Positions 34,977-42,556 of a DNA stretch of 64,000 nt are shown in pieces. Source of the stretch: JACVRW01 sp963803085 (GTDB lineage: Bacteria; Actinomycetota; Thermoleophilia; Solirubrobacterales; Thermoleophilaceae); NCBI GenBank assembly GCA_963803085.1, contig CAWDLE010000029.1, positions 1 through 64,000 of the forward strand. Reading direction: 5' to 3'. The notes under the pieces were generated by a model, which was given only the letters and a program-made list of their open reading frames with translations, did no database searches and was not told the origin of the DNA. Position 1 is the first letter of the stretch; each line of letters begins with the position of its first letter. The translations under genes and the position numbers were made by a program.

Positions 34977-35515
34977 CCCTCCGCGGGCTTCGGTGCGCCC
35001 CGACGCCGCAGCGCAGCGGTGAAGAGCGCCGCGAGCAGCCCGGCGCCGAGGGCGATCCCGAGCGCACCCGCGAGCGTCACACCGGCACCCGGGTCAGTGG
35101 GCGCGGCCGATGTCGGACGCGCGGCCGCCGTGGCCGACTCTCGGCCTGCGCCGATCCGGACGCTGCCCAACTGGTGAACCTGCGAGAAGTCGTCGTCCAC
35201 CGCATACGTCCAGCGCCCTGCCGACGGGAACGCCACGTGCGCTCGGTAGACGCCGGCCCGCTCGGTCGGCTTCGCCGGAAATGCCTTTTCGTCGCCGCCC
35301 TGAGCTTGGCGTATGAGGACCCTGGGCTGGACGCCCTCGAGTGGCGTGCGACCGTGCTGCAGCACGGTGAGGTCGACCATCCACACCTCACGCGGTTGCG
35401 TTCCCTCGGGCAGGGAGCTGAGGCCGACTGTGGCCCACCCACCCGCGAGGCTGGTGGCCGGCGCCATGAGGGCAACCGCGAGCGCCGTGGCGGTGAAGAG
35501 CGTGATTCGGTTCAT
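34973..35515 (-). CDS. Exported beta-domain membrane protein (FixH/YtkA-like), function unknown
   Basis: 180 aa from ATG at 35515 (MNRITLF...); the longer frame to 35632 is unlikely. Signal peptide about 1-24, an Ig-like beta domain (GGWATVGLSSLPEG...WMVDLTVLQHGRTPLEGVQPRVLI...GRWTYAVDD), a Ser/Ala-rich linker and a C-terminal membrane helix followed by basic residues. The beta domain resembles YtkA/FixH-like proteins found near copper or cytochrome genes. It is translationally coupled to the cytochrome gene, suggesting a joint respiratory role. Confidence 0.65.
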   Translation of the reverse strand: MNRITLFTATALAVALMAPATSLAGGWATVGLSSLPEGTQPREVWMVDLTVLQHGRTPLEGVQPRVLIRQAQGGDEKAFPAKPTERAGVYRAHVAFPSAGRWTYAVDDDFSQVHQLGSVRIGAGRESATAAARPTSAAPTDPGAGVTLAGALGIALGAGLLAALFTAALRRRGAPKPAEG

Positions 35516-35594
35516 GCCCTCTCTACACGCCCTGCGCAGCTCCGGTTCCCTCGTGCTCGGACCTGCCCTCACGGCGCCGCCGTAGTCGGTGAGG

Positions 35595-36185
35595 ATGGAG
35601 CTCGCCACCCACATCGCGCTCGGCCTTGCCATGGCCGCCTCCGGGCTTCAGGTGCACTGGCACGAGTCAACCGCCATCGGGACGCAGACCGCCGGCCGGC
35701 TCGAGCAGGGCGTGCGCCTTCCCGCCGAGGGGCAGACCTTCTTCACCTGGGACCCGGTCCTGCGCCGCACCCCGAACCGCGCGTGGCGGCGATGGGGCAC
35801 CGATCACCTCGTGCGCGTCGTGCTGCGCGTGGCGCAGCAGGATCACGCCGCCCACCCGCGCGCGGCCCGGATGGCGATCGGCGACCTGAGCCGGCCGCAC
35901 GGCGGCGACTTCGGCCCGCAGTACGGCTACATCGGTCACGCGAGCCACCAGAACGGCCTCGACGTGGACGTCTACTACCCGCGCGCGGACGGCCGCGAGC
36001 TGGCGCCGCGCGACGCCAGCGAGATCGACCGGCGCCGTTCGCAGGAGCTCGTGGACCGCTTCCTCGCGGCGGGAGCGCAGGTGATCTTCGTTGGGCCGAA
36101 CACCGGCCTCAGCGGGCCGTCCGGGCGCGTGCAGCCGCTCGCGCACCACGACAACCACCTGCACGTGCGCCTAGAACAGGAGTGA
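35595..36185 (+). CDS. Penicillin-insensitive murein endopeptidase-like protein (MepA/M74)
   Basis: About 196 aa from ATG 35595; GTG 35589 is an alternative. The LAS-peptidase zinc motif is visible in IGDLSRPHGGDFGPQYGYIGHASHQNGLDVDVYYP and in the C-terminal HHDNHLHVRL, matching MepA, which cleaves D-Ala-meso-DAP cross-links in peptidoglycan. The N-terminus is only weakly hydrophobic and no clear signal peptide can be called. It converges with and overlaps the end of the zinc-ribbon membrane gene by about 15 bp. Confidence 0.8.
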   Translation: MELATHIALGLAMAASGLQVHWHESTAIGTQTAGRLEQGVRLPAEGQTFFTWDPVLRRTPNRAWRRWGTDHLVRVVLRVAQQDHAAHPRAARMAIGDLSRPHGGDFGPQYGYIGHASHQNGLDVDVYYPRADGRELAPRDASEIDRRRSQELVDRFLAAGAQVIFVGPNTGLSGPSGRVQPLAHHDNHLHVRLEQE

Positions 36186-36548
36186 GTAGAGCCCGAGGCG
36201 TAGCGCAGGCAGAAAGGTCAGCGCGAGGTTCAGGATCGCGAGACCGATGAACAGGTTGCGCTGGCCGATCTGCCCGTTGCGGTGCCGGTCCTGGGCGCCG
36301 ATCGCCGCCATGATCAGCGCGAGGAAGGGGCTGAGGAGCGTTGCGAGCAGCACCAGGGCCACGAGCGCGACATGAGGGTCGAAGCGAAAGCGGGCCCGGC
36401 GTGGCGCTCGGGGCACGTGCGGCAGCTCGATCCGCCGCTCCGCAAGCTCGCGCCGGTGCTGTTCGAGATCCGTGCCGCAGATGGCGCATCCGGCAGCGAA
36501 CACGCTGACCGGCTCACCGCAGCCGGGGCACCTCGTCGCGCGCTTCAC
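36171..36548 (-). CDS. Zinc-ribbon membrane protein, function unknown
   Basis: 125 aa from GTG at 36548 (VKRATRCPGCGEP...). A CPGCG ... CAICG zinc ribbon (about 6-26) is followed by a charged linker and two transmembrane helices (about 70-92 and 105-123), leaving the ribbon in the cytoplasm. The 3' end overlaps the convergent murein endopeptidase gene. Zinc-ribbon plus TM proteins of this kind have no defined role. Confidence 0.6.
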   Translation of the reverse strand: MKRATRCPGCGEPVSVFAAGCAICGTDLEQHRRELAERRIELPHVPRAPRRARFRFDPHVALVALVLLATLLSPFLALIMAAIGAQDRHRNGQIGQRNLFIGLAILNLALTFLPALRLGLYSLLF

Positions 36549-36581
36549 GGGAAGCAGGGTAGTTGCGGGTCGCACCCGGGC

Positions 36582-36923
36582 TCAGCCGCGGGCGAGGCGC
36601 GGGCGAGGCGGCTGCGAGAACAGACGCCAGAGCCCGGCTTCGGGGATTCGCTCGATGGCGAGGCCGGCAGCCAGGCAGTCCCCCTCGAGCATCGAGACGA
36701 GCCGCGGCTCCGGCGGGAAGCGGCTCATGGCGACGACCATCCGCACGCGCACCGCCACGGGGCGCTCCTCGATCCAGAGCACCACGAGTGGCGGGACGAG
36801 CACGGGCTCACCGGAGCGCGGGTCGCTCGTCTGGGGAGCCGGGCGCAGCTCCACCTCGAGCGAGCCACGGCTCAGGGGCCTTGCCTGCAGGAATGCCTGC
36901 ACCGCCCGACGTTCGCCGATCAA
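36582..36923 (-). CDS. Hypothetical protein, 113 aa
   Basis: TTG start at 36923. Composition is balanced and protein-like (PPLVVLWIEERPVAVRVRMVVAM...), with several hydrophobic beta-strand-like stretches and no signal peptide, membrane helix or known motif. The opposite strand also has open frames, so coding status is only moderately supported. It lies upstream of the zinc-ribbon membrane gene on the same strand, 33 bp away. Confidence 0.4.
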   Translation of the reverse strand: MIGERRAVQAFLQARPLSRGSLEVELRPAPQTSDPRSGEPVLVPPLVVLWIEERPVAVRVRMVVAMSRFPPEPRLVSMLEGDCLAAGLAIERIPEAGLWRLFSQPPRPRLARG

Positions 36924-37025
36924 GCTCTCTCCACTCCCGTTCTCGTGGCCTCCGTGCCGACCTTCCGTGTGCGGTCAGGCCATTCGAAGGTAGGTGCGAT
37001 CGGGCGCCGCCGCCAGTCCGCAATG

Positions 37026-37036
37026 TGTCCATGGAC
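37026..37036. promoter_or_regulatory. Perfect 10-bp palindrome GTCCATGGAC before galK
   Basis: Lies about 30 bp before the galK ATG, in the divergent space between a hypothetical gene (minus) and galK (plus). It could be half of a regulator site; there is nothing else in 36924-37064. Short palindromes are expected by chance at this frequency, so support is weak. Confidence 0.2.
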
Positions 37037-37064
37037 GTCGCCTGTGGGACATAGGGTGGCGTCC

Positions 37065-38042
37065 ATGACCCCGCATCGGATCAGGGCTTTCGCGCCTGGA
37101 CGCGTGAACCTGATCGGCGAGCACACCGATTACAACGACGGACTCTGCTTGCCGTTCGCCATCGAGCTCGGCGTGATCGCGATAGCCGAGTTGCACGACG
37201 GCGACGACGTGACCGCGCCAGGCCTCGACGACGGCGCCCGTTTCCTCGAGGGCACGCTCGCGGAGCTGCGCAGCGCCGGCGTGGAGCTGCCAGGCGCCAC
37301 GCTCGACATCGAGGGCGACCTGCCACAGCGGGTGGGCCTCTCCTCCTCGGCGGCTCTCTGCATCGCCCTCGCCCTCGCGCTCTACGGCGCGGCCGAGACG
37401 GCGCCGCCACGGCCGGTGAGGCTCGCGCGGCTGTGCTCCCGGGTGGAGAGCAAATGGGCCGGCCAGGACACGGGCCTGCTCGATCAGCTCGCGTCGCTGC
37501 TCGGCGAGAAGGGACGCGCCCTGCGGCTCGACATGCGCACGCTCGAGGCGCGCCCGATCGACCTTCACCTCCACGGTCACGTGCTCGCCACGCTCGACTC
37601 GGGCGCCTCGCGAAGCCTCGCGGCCTCGGGCTACAACGAGCGTCGCGAGGAGTGCCGCCGCGCGCTCGAGCTGCTCGGGCTCGAGTCGCTCCGTGACGCC
37701 GACGACGACTCGGGGCTCCCCGCCCCACTCGACGCGCGCGTGCGCCATGTGATCAGCGAGAACGAGCGCGTGGACGCGGCGGTGGCGGCGCTCGAGAGCG
37801 GCGACCTCGCGGAGCTCGGCGCGCTGCTGAACGCGTCGCACGCGAGCCTCCGCGACGACTACGAGGTGTCGGTCCCCGAGGTCGAGCGCACCGTGGCGGC
37901 CTGCATCGACGCAGGAGCGCTCGGGGCGCGCATCATGGGCGGCGGTTTCGGCGGCTCGGTGCTCGCATTGTTCCCGCCCGGAGCCGCGCTGCCGGACGGA
38001 GCGATCAGCGTTCGGCCTGGCGCGGGGGCTCGGCTTCTCTGA
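37065..38042 (+). CDS. galK: Galactokinase
   Basis: 325 aa from ATG at 37065, shorter than the ~380 aa of many GalK proteins. The galactokinase signature GRVNLIGEHTDYNDG (about 11-25) is complete. GHMP motif 2 reads QRVGLSSSAALCIALALAL and motif 3 reads ARIMGGGFGGSVLAL. It phosphorylates galactose (or a related sugar) at C1. No other Leloir gene is next to it, so a different sugar substrate within the GHMP family is possible. Confidence 0.88.
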   Translation: MTPHRIRAFAPGRVNLIGEHTDYNDGLCLPFAIELGVIAIAELHDGDDVTAPGLDDGARFLEGTLAELRSAGVELPGATLDIEGDLPQRVGLSSSAALCIALALALYGAAETAPPRPVRLARLCSRVESKWAGQDTGLLDQLASLLGEKGRALRLDMRTLEARPIDLHLHGHVLATLDSGASRSLAASGYNERREECRRALELLGLESLRDADDDSGLPAPLDARVRHVISENERVDAAVAALESGDLAELGALLNASHASLRDDYEVSVPEVERTVAACIDAGALGARIMGGGFGGSVLALFPPGAALPDGAISVRPGAGARLL

Positions 38043-38072
38043 GCTCTGGTGCTTCTGCTAAAACCACCAACC

Positions 38073-38177
38073 GTGGATCGCCGGCTCGCCTACAAGAACC
38101 TGCGCACCGGCCTGATCGCCGGCGCGATCGCGATCATCGTCTTCGCGCTCAGCTGGGTCGTGGGGCTGGTGTATTGA
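38073..38177 (+). CDS. 34-residue single-span membrane protein
   Basis: GTG at 38073; the product is a positively charged N-terminus (VDRRLAYKNLRTG) then one hydrophobic helix (LIAGAIAIIVFALSWVVGLVY). Its TGA shares a base with the ATG of the next gene (TGATG), a strong sign that it is translated. The fold resembles accessory single-helix subunits of respiratory oxidases, and the next gene is subunit-IV-like. Confidence 0.55.
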   Translation: MDRRLAYKNLRTGLIAGAIAIIVFALSWVVGLVY

Positions 38178-38413
38178 TGGCGGAGGAGGTCCGGGTCTCG
38201 GACCCGTCCGCCGAGGAGGCCGGCGAAGCGATCCACCTCCCCGGTCCGTCGTACCTCCCGGTGGCAACCGCGTTCGGCGTGTCGATCGCGGTGGTCGGCG
38301 TGGTGCTCTCCTGGGTCATCGTCGGGATCGGCCTCGTGATCGCGGTGATCGCGATCTGGCGCTGGATCGGCGAGACGCGGCGGGAGACGGCGGAGCTACC
38401 GCTCGAGCACTAG
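38177..38413 (+). CDS. Cytochrome c oxidase subunit IV-like small membrane protein
   Basis: 78 aa with an N-terminal acidic segment, the IHLPGPSYLPVATAFG motif seen before the helices of small oxidase subunits in this phylum, and two membrane spans (about 30-65). It is coupled to the 34-residue protein. The larger oxidase genes lie 1.1 kb downstream on the same strand but are separated by an opposing CBS gene. Assignment to the oxidase is by resemblance and context. Confidence 0.55.
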   Translation: MAEEVRVSDPSAEEAGEAIHLPGPSYLPVATAFGVSIAVVGVVLSWVIVGIGLVIAVIAIWRWIGETRRETAELPLEH

Positions 38414-38419
38414 TTCTCG

Positions 38420-38526
38420 GGCGTTTACAGCAGCGGCGAAGGGGGTGGCCGCTTCAACGACCGTACTGCCTAATGGACCGTATAGGTACCCCAGGCAGGA
38501 CAGTCGACTTCCTCAATGCTGTAGTT
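38420..38526. repeat. Palindromic intergenic element, copy 1
   Basis: Imperfect long inverted repeat. Inner arms 38458-38471 (CGACCGTACTGCCT) and 38493-38506 (AGGCAGGACAGTCG) pair at 12 of 14; outer arms about 38426-38441 and 38508-38523 pair at about 12 of 16. The left flank CGGGCGTTTAC is identical in copy 2 (54740-54858). It fills the space between the convergent stops of the subunit-IV-like gene and the CBS gene, fitting a bidirectional terminator or REP-like element. Confidence 0.75.
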
Positions 38527-38946
38527 CTACGCCTCGGTGCCCGCGGCGTCTCGGGGTAGCGACGAGGTGGCGCCGTCGGCCACCCAGCAGCGCACGATGT
38601 CGCGCATCGAGAGCACGCCGACCATCTCGCCGCCGTCCACCACCACCAGGTGGCGGAAGCCGCCGCGGACCATCGCCTCGGCTGCTCGCTCGAGCGACCA
38701 GTCGGGCGCGGCAAATGTGATCTGCGGCGACAGGTGGTCGCAGACCCGCTCGCTGTTCGGGTCCTGGCCCTGGCCGACGGATTGGAGGACGTCGCGCTCG
38801 GTGATGATTCCGGGGCCGGGTTGCTCGGGGTCGATTACGACCGCCGCGCCCACCTTGCGCTCCGACATGGCTCGAGCGGCGTCGTGCAGCGTGAGACCGG
38901 GGCTCACGGTCACGACCATGCTGCTCATCCCTGTCGAAACCTGCAT
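38527..38946 (-). CDS. CBS-domain pair protein
   Basis: 139 aa, two CBS motifs: about 10-65 (TLHDAARAMSERKVGAAVVID ... GIITERDVLQSV) and about 75-130 (DWSLERAAEAMVRGGFRHLVVVDGGEMVGVLSMRDIVRCW). Stand-alone CBS pairs bind adenosyl nucleotides and act as energy or redox sensors. The target is unknown. Its stop directly abuts the palindromic element. Confidence 0.9.
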   Translation of the reverse strand: MQVSTGMSSMVVTVSPGLTLHDAARAMSERKVGAAVVIDPEQPGPGIITERDVLQSVGQGQDPNSERVCDHLSPQITFAAPDWSLERAAEAMVRGGFRHLVVVDGGEMVGVLSMRDIVRCWVADGATSSLPRDAAGTEA

Positions 38947-39032
38947 GCAGCTTCCTCCTGCGCTCGTGACAATCAGCTCAAGTCAGCGTACCCGATGATC
39001 CGAATTGGCACATCCGCCGTATTCCATTCCAG

Positions 39033-39392
39033 GTGCGGCCGTCAACGGAGCAACGACGCGGTGAGCTGTACAGGGACGCGCGGGCGGTAATTGCACGCCG
39101 TTATGGCGACGAGGACCTCTCCCTGGCGAGCGTGGCGCATGAGATCGCGACCTCACGCCGACAGCTCCAGCGGGCGTTCGCCGAGGCCGGCGGCACCAGC
39201 TTCAGCCGCGAGCTGCAGCGCATCCGGATGGCGCGCGCCGCCCAGCTCCTGCTCGACAACTCGCTCGCGGTCCAGGACGTGGCCGCCGCGGTGGGCTACC
39301 GGCAGGCGGCGCAGTTCGCCAAGGTGTTCCGGCGCTATCACGGCGACCCGCCCTCGAGCTTCCGCCGCTCGGCCGCGCGGCTCGCCGCCTAG
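39033..39392 (+). CDS. Single-domain AraC-type DNA-binding protein
   Basis: 119 aa from GTG. It consists almost entirely of the AraC double HTH: LSLASVAHEIATSRRQLQRAFAEAGGTSFSRELQRIRM and LAVQDVAAAVGYRQAAQFAKVFRRYHGDPPSSFRR. There is no N-terminal sensor domain, so it should act constitutively or be regulated by level (MarA/SoxS-like). The stop is followed immediately by the 45-bp hairpin array and then by the oxidase-2 operon, its likely target by position (inference). Confidence 0.85.
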   Translation: MRPSTEQRRGELYRDARAVIARRYGDEDLSLASVAHEIATSRRQLQRAFAEAGGTSFSRELQRIRMARAAQLLLDNSLAVQDVAAAVGYRQAAQFAKVFRRYHGDPPSSFRRSAARLAA

Positions 39393-39514
39393 CGCCGGGC
39401 GTTGCCCGGCGCGCAGCTATGCCCGCCGTTGGGCAAGCGCCGGGCGTTGCCCGGCGCGCAGCTATGCCCGCCGTTGGGCAAGCGCCGGGCGTTGCCCGGC
39501 GCGCAGCTATGCCC
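39391..39514 (+). repeat. 45-bp tandem hairpin array, locus A (three units)
   Basis: Units start at 39391, 39436 and 39481; the first two are identical, and the third matches for 34 bp and then diverges. Each unit holds a perfect hairpin GCGCCGGGC-GTT-GCCCGGCGC (9-bp stem, 3-nt loop), and the first two also have a smaller TGCCC...GGGCA hairpin. It starts at the stop codon of the AraC gene and ends about 32 bp before ctaC. Related units occur at 56682-56804. No T-run follows the stems. Confidence 0.9.
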
Positions 39515-39545
39515 TTGTCTTGACTAGCCAATAAACTCGCGCGCC

Positions 39546-40643
39546 GTGGCGGATAGGGAGCCTCTTGAGACGGACGCGGCCAAGGGCCCGCCCGAGACCG
39601 ATCCGAGGATCAGGGGGGAGAAGCACCCGGTTGCCCGGATGATCGGCATCGGCATCTTCGCTTCGCTGATCGGCATCGCGATCACGCTCCAGATCGACTG
39701 GTTCCCCGAGAACGCCGCCCCCGCCGCGACCAAGATCGACGATCTCTACGACGTCCTCCTCATCTGCTCGGTCCCCGTGTTCGTGCTCGTCATGACGATC
39801 GCGATCTACTCGGTGGTCCGTTTCCGAGCCAAGCCCGGGGACATGAGCGATGGGGCCCCGATCCACGGCAACACGCGCCTCGAGATCATCTGGGTGACGA
39901 TCCCGTTCATCATGGTCACGGCACTCGCGATCTACGGCTGGATCACGCTCGACGATCTCGAGGCCAAGCAGAAGAACGAGATGGTCGTGAAGGTCACCGG
40001 CCAGCAGTTCACCTGGACCTTCGAGTACCCCTCGGAGAAGGTGAACAGCCCCGAGCTCGTGCTCCCGGTGGACAGGCCGATCGACTTCAGGATCCAGACG
40101 AAGGACGTGATCCATTCGTTCTGGGTGCCGCAGTTCCGGCTGAAGTCGGACGCCGTGCCCGGGCTCACCACGGCGATCAGGCTCACGCCCAACAAGGTCG
40201 GCCGCTACGAGGTGGTCTGCGCGGAGCTCTGCGGGCTCGGCCACTCGACGATGCGCCAGTTCGTGCGCGTGCTGCCGGCGTCCCAGTTCGACAGCTGGGT
40301 GAGCAGGCGGCGCAAGGCCGCGGGCGGCGGTGGTGGTGGCGGCGGCGGTGGTGGTGGCGGCGGCGGGCAGACCGCCGGGGCGAACGGCGAGGAGATCTTC
40401 ACCTCTGCGGGCTGCGCCGGGTGCCACACGCTCAAGGCCGCGGGCGCGACCGCAACGGTCGGTCCTAACCTCGGCAAGCTGAAGAACGCAAGCGCGGCCT
40501 TCATCCGCCAGTCGATCGTCGATCCGAGCGCCGTAGTGGAGAAGGGCTACCAGGACGGCGTGATGCCACAGAACTTCGGCGAGCAGCTCTCTAAGGAGGA
40601 GCTCGACGCACTTGTGAAGTACCTTCTGGAGTCTCAGGAATGA
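39546..40643 (+). CDS. ctaC: Cytochrome c oxidase subunit II with fused cytochrome c (oxidase 2)
   Basis: 365 aa from GTG. Two membrane helices (about 32-52 and 70-92; a further hydrophobic stretch at 114-132), then the CuA cupredoxin domain with H190 (VIHSFW), C225 and C229 (CAELCG) and H233. A run of 15 glycines (about 260-274) connects to a class I cytochrome c domain with CAGCH and an axial Met in GVMPQNFG. This is a caa3-type subunit II that carries its own electron donor. It overlaps ctaD by 4 bp. Confidence 0.95.
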   Translation: MADREPLETDAAKGPPETDPRIRGEKHPVARMIGIGIFASLIGIAITLQIDWFPENAAPAATKIDDLYDVLLICSVPVFVLVMTIAIYSVVRFRAKPGDMSDGAPIHGNTRLEIIWVTIPFIMVTALAIYGWITLDDLEAKQKNEMVVKVTGQQFTWTFEYPSEKVNSPELVLPVDRPIDFRIQTKDVIHSFWVPQFRLKSDAVPGLTTAIRLTPNKVGRYEVVCAELCGLGHSTMRQFVRVLPASQFDSWVSRRRKAAGGGGGGGGGGGGGGGQTAGANGEEIFTSAGCAGCHTLKAAGATATVGPNLGKLKNASAAFIRQSIVDPSAVVEKGYQDGVMPQNFGEQLSKEELDALVKYLLESQE

Positions 40644-42556
40644 CGCTCACGCAGAGGCTTGTCGCACCCGGCTGGTACCGCGCAGCCCTGGGGACCGCCC
40701 TGGGGTTCAGCCTTGGCATGGGCATCGTCGTTGGCGTGCGTGCTCTCTACGGCTGGGACCCGGTCGTGGACTGGGACGCGATCATCACGGTCGGCGCCCT
40801 GGTGGGAGCGCCGTTCGGCTACCTGATCGGGATCGGCTGCTTCGACTACTGGTTCCGCTGGGCCTCGGGTGCCCCCACTATCCCCGAGGACCACTCGGGC
40901 CACGGCGCCACCGGCTGGCGCGACTACTTCCGCGTGAACACCGATCACAAGGTGATCGGCATCCAGTACATCTGCACCACGTTCTTCTTCTTCGTGGCCG
41001 GCGGCCTGATGGCGATGCTGATGCGCGCCGAGCTGGCCCAGCCGGGCACGCAGTTCGTGGACCCGAACACGTTCAACGGCCTCTTCTCGGTCCACGCCTC
41101 GCTGATGATCTTCCTGTTCATCATCCCGGTCTTCGCCGGGATCGCGAACTTCGTGATTCCGCTGATGATCGGGGCGCCGGACATGGCCTTCCCGCGCCTG
41201 AACGCGCTCTCATTCTGGATGCTGCCGGTGGCCGGCGTGATGATGCTGTCGTCCTACTTCGTCGAGGGCGGCGCATTCGCCACGGGCTGGACCGCCTACG
41301 CCCCGCTCTCCACCGAGACGCCGCTGGGCCAGCAGTTCTTCACAATCGGCGTGCAGTTCGCGGGCGCGTCGTCGATCGCCACCGCGCTCAACTTCCTGGT
41401 CACGATCATCACGATGCGCGCGCCGGGCATGACGTTCTGGCGCATGCCGCTGCTCGTGTGGGCCAACTTCACGACCTCGCTGCTCGTCGTGATCGCCACC
41501 CCGTTCATCGCCGGCTCCCAGTTCTTCGTGCTGCTCGACCGCACGATCGGCACGAAGTTCTTCGACCCGGCAGCGGGCGGCGACGTGCTGATGTACCAGC
41601 ACGTCTTCTGGTTCTACTCGCACCCTGCGGTCTACATCATGATGCTGCCGGGGTTCGGGATCATCAGCGAGGTCATCTCGACGCACTCGCGGAAATCGGT
41701 GTTCGGCTACCGGATGATGGCGTTCTCGCTGGTGGCGATCGTGATCCTCGGGTTCACGGTCTGGGCGCACCACATGTTCGTGTCCGGGATGCAGAGCTGG
41801 ATCCGCGTCCCGATGATGATCACGACGATGCTGATCGCGGTGCCCACCGGCATCAAGATCTTCTCCTGGCTGGCCACGCTCTGGAGAGGCGTGATCCACC
41901 TGCGAACGCCGATGCTGTTCGCGCTCGGCTTCATCACGATGTTCACGCTGGGCGGGATCAGCGGCATCATGCTCGCCGTCGTGCCGTTCGACATCTACGT
42001 GTCGGACACGTACTTCATCGTCGCCCACATCCACTACGTGCTGTTCGGCGGCTCGGTCTTCACGATCTTCGCGGGTATCTACCACTGGTTCCCGAAGATC
42101 ACCGGCAAGATGTACGACGAGTCGCTCGGGCGGCTCCACTTCTGGCTCTCGTTCGTCTTCTTCAACCTCACCTTCGGCCCGATGCACCTGGTGGGCATCG
42201 ACGGCATGCCGAGGCGGGTGGCCGACTACGCCGAGCAGTACGCCACCTGGAACCTCATCATCTCCGTCTCGGCGTTCATCTTCGGCGCCTCGTTCCTGAT
42301 CTTCCTCTACAACATGATCACCTCGTGGCGGTATGGCCCGGCCGCGGAGGGCAACCCGTGGCGCGCGCACTCGATCGAGTGGCAGGTGTCCTCTCCGCCG
42401 CCGGTCTTCAACTTCGACGAGATCCCCACCGTGGTCGGCGGTCCCTACGAGTACGGCGTGCCGGGCGCGGTGCATGCGGTATTCAAGGAGAAGCAGCCGG
42501 CGGCGGTGCCCGCCCCGGCCGGCGGAGGCGGGTCGCCCCCGCCCACTGACCCATGA
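40640..42556 (+). CDS. ctaD: Cytochrome c oxidase subunit I, A2-type (YS motif, no helix-VI Glu)
   Basis: 638 aa. About 95 extra N-terminal residues with two membrane helices precede the core. Core ligands: FSVHASLMIF, VWAHHMFVSG, IVAHIHYVLFGG. Helix VI reads FWFYSHPAVYIMMLP: the Glu of GHPEV is replaced, and the adjacent Tyr-Ser pair marks the A2 class (as in Rhodothermus and Thermus caa3 oxidases), which uses a different D-channel end. It thus differs in kind from CtaD at 12092. It overlaps the USP-like gene by 4 bp. Confidence 0.95.
   Translation: MTLTQRLVAPGWYRAALGTALGFSLGMGIVVGVRALYGWDPVVDWDAIITVGALVGAPFGYLIGIGCFDYWFRWASGAPTIPEDHSGHGATGWRDYFRVNTDHKVIGIQYICTTFFFFVAGGLMAMLMRAELAQPGTQFVDPNTFNGLFSVHASLMIFLFIIPVFAGIANFVIPLMIGAPDMAFPRLNALSFWMLPVAGVMMLSSYFVEGGAFATGWTAYAPLSTETPLGQQFFTIGVQFAGASSIATALNFLVTIITMRAPGMTFWRMPLLVWANFTTSLLVVIATPFIAGSQFFVLLDRTIGTKFFDPAAGGDVLMYQHVFWFYSHPAVYIMMLPGFGIISEVISTHSRKSVFGYRMMAFSLVAIVILGFTVWAHHMFVSGMQSWIRVPMMITTMLIAVPTGIKIFSWLATLWRGVIHLRTPMLFALGFITMFTLGGISGIMLAVVPFDIYVSDTYFIVAHIHYVLFGGSVFTIFAGIYHWFPKITGKMYDESLGRLHFWLSFVFFNLTFGPMHLVGIDGMPRRVADYAEQYATWNLIISVSAFIFGASFLIFLYNMITSWRYGPAAEGNPWRAHSIEWQVSSPPPVFNFDEIPTVVGGPYEYGVPGAVHAVFKEKQPAAVPAPAGGGGSPPPTDP

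Noticed and set aside
38414..38526. Insertion sequence remnant with transposase
   Set aside because: The element is about 100 bp with no coding potential; no transposase fragment is recognisable nearby.
39391..39514. CRISPR array
   Set aside because: Units are tandem without unique spacers, only three copies, and no cas genes are in the window.
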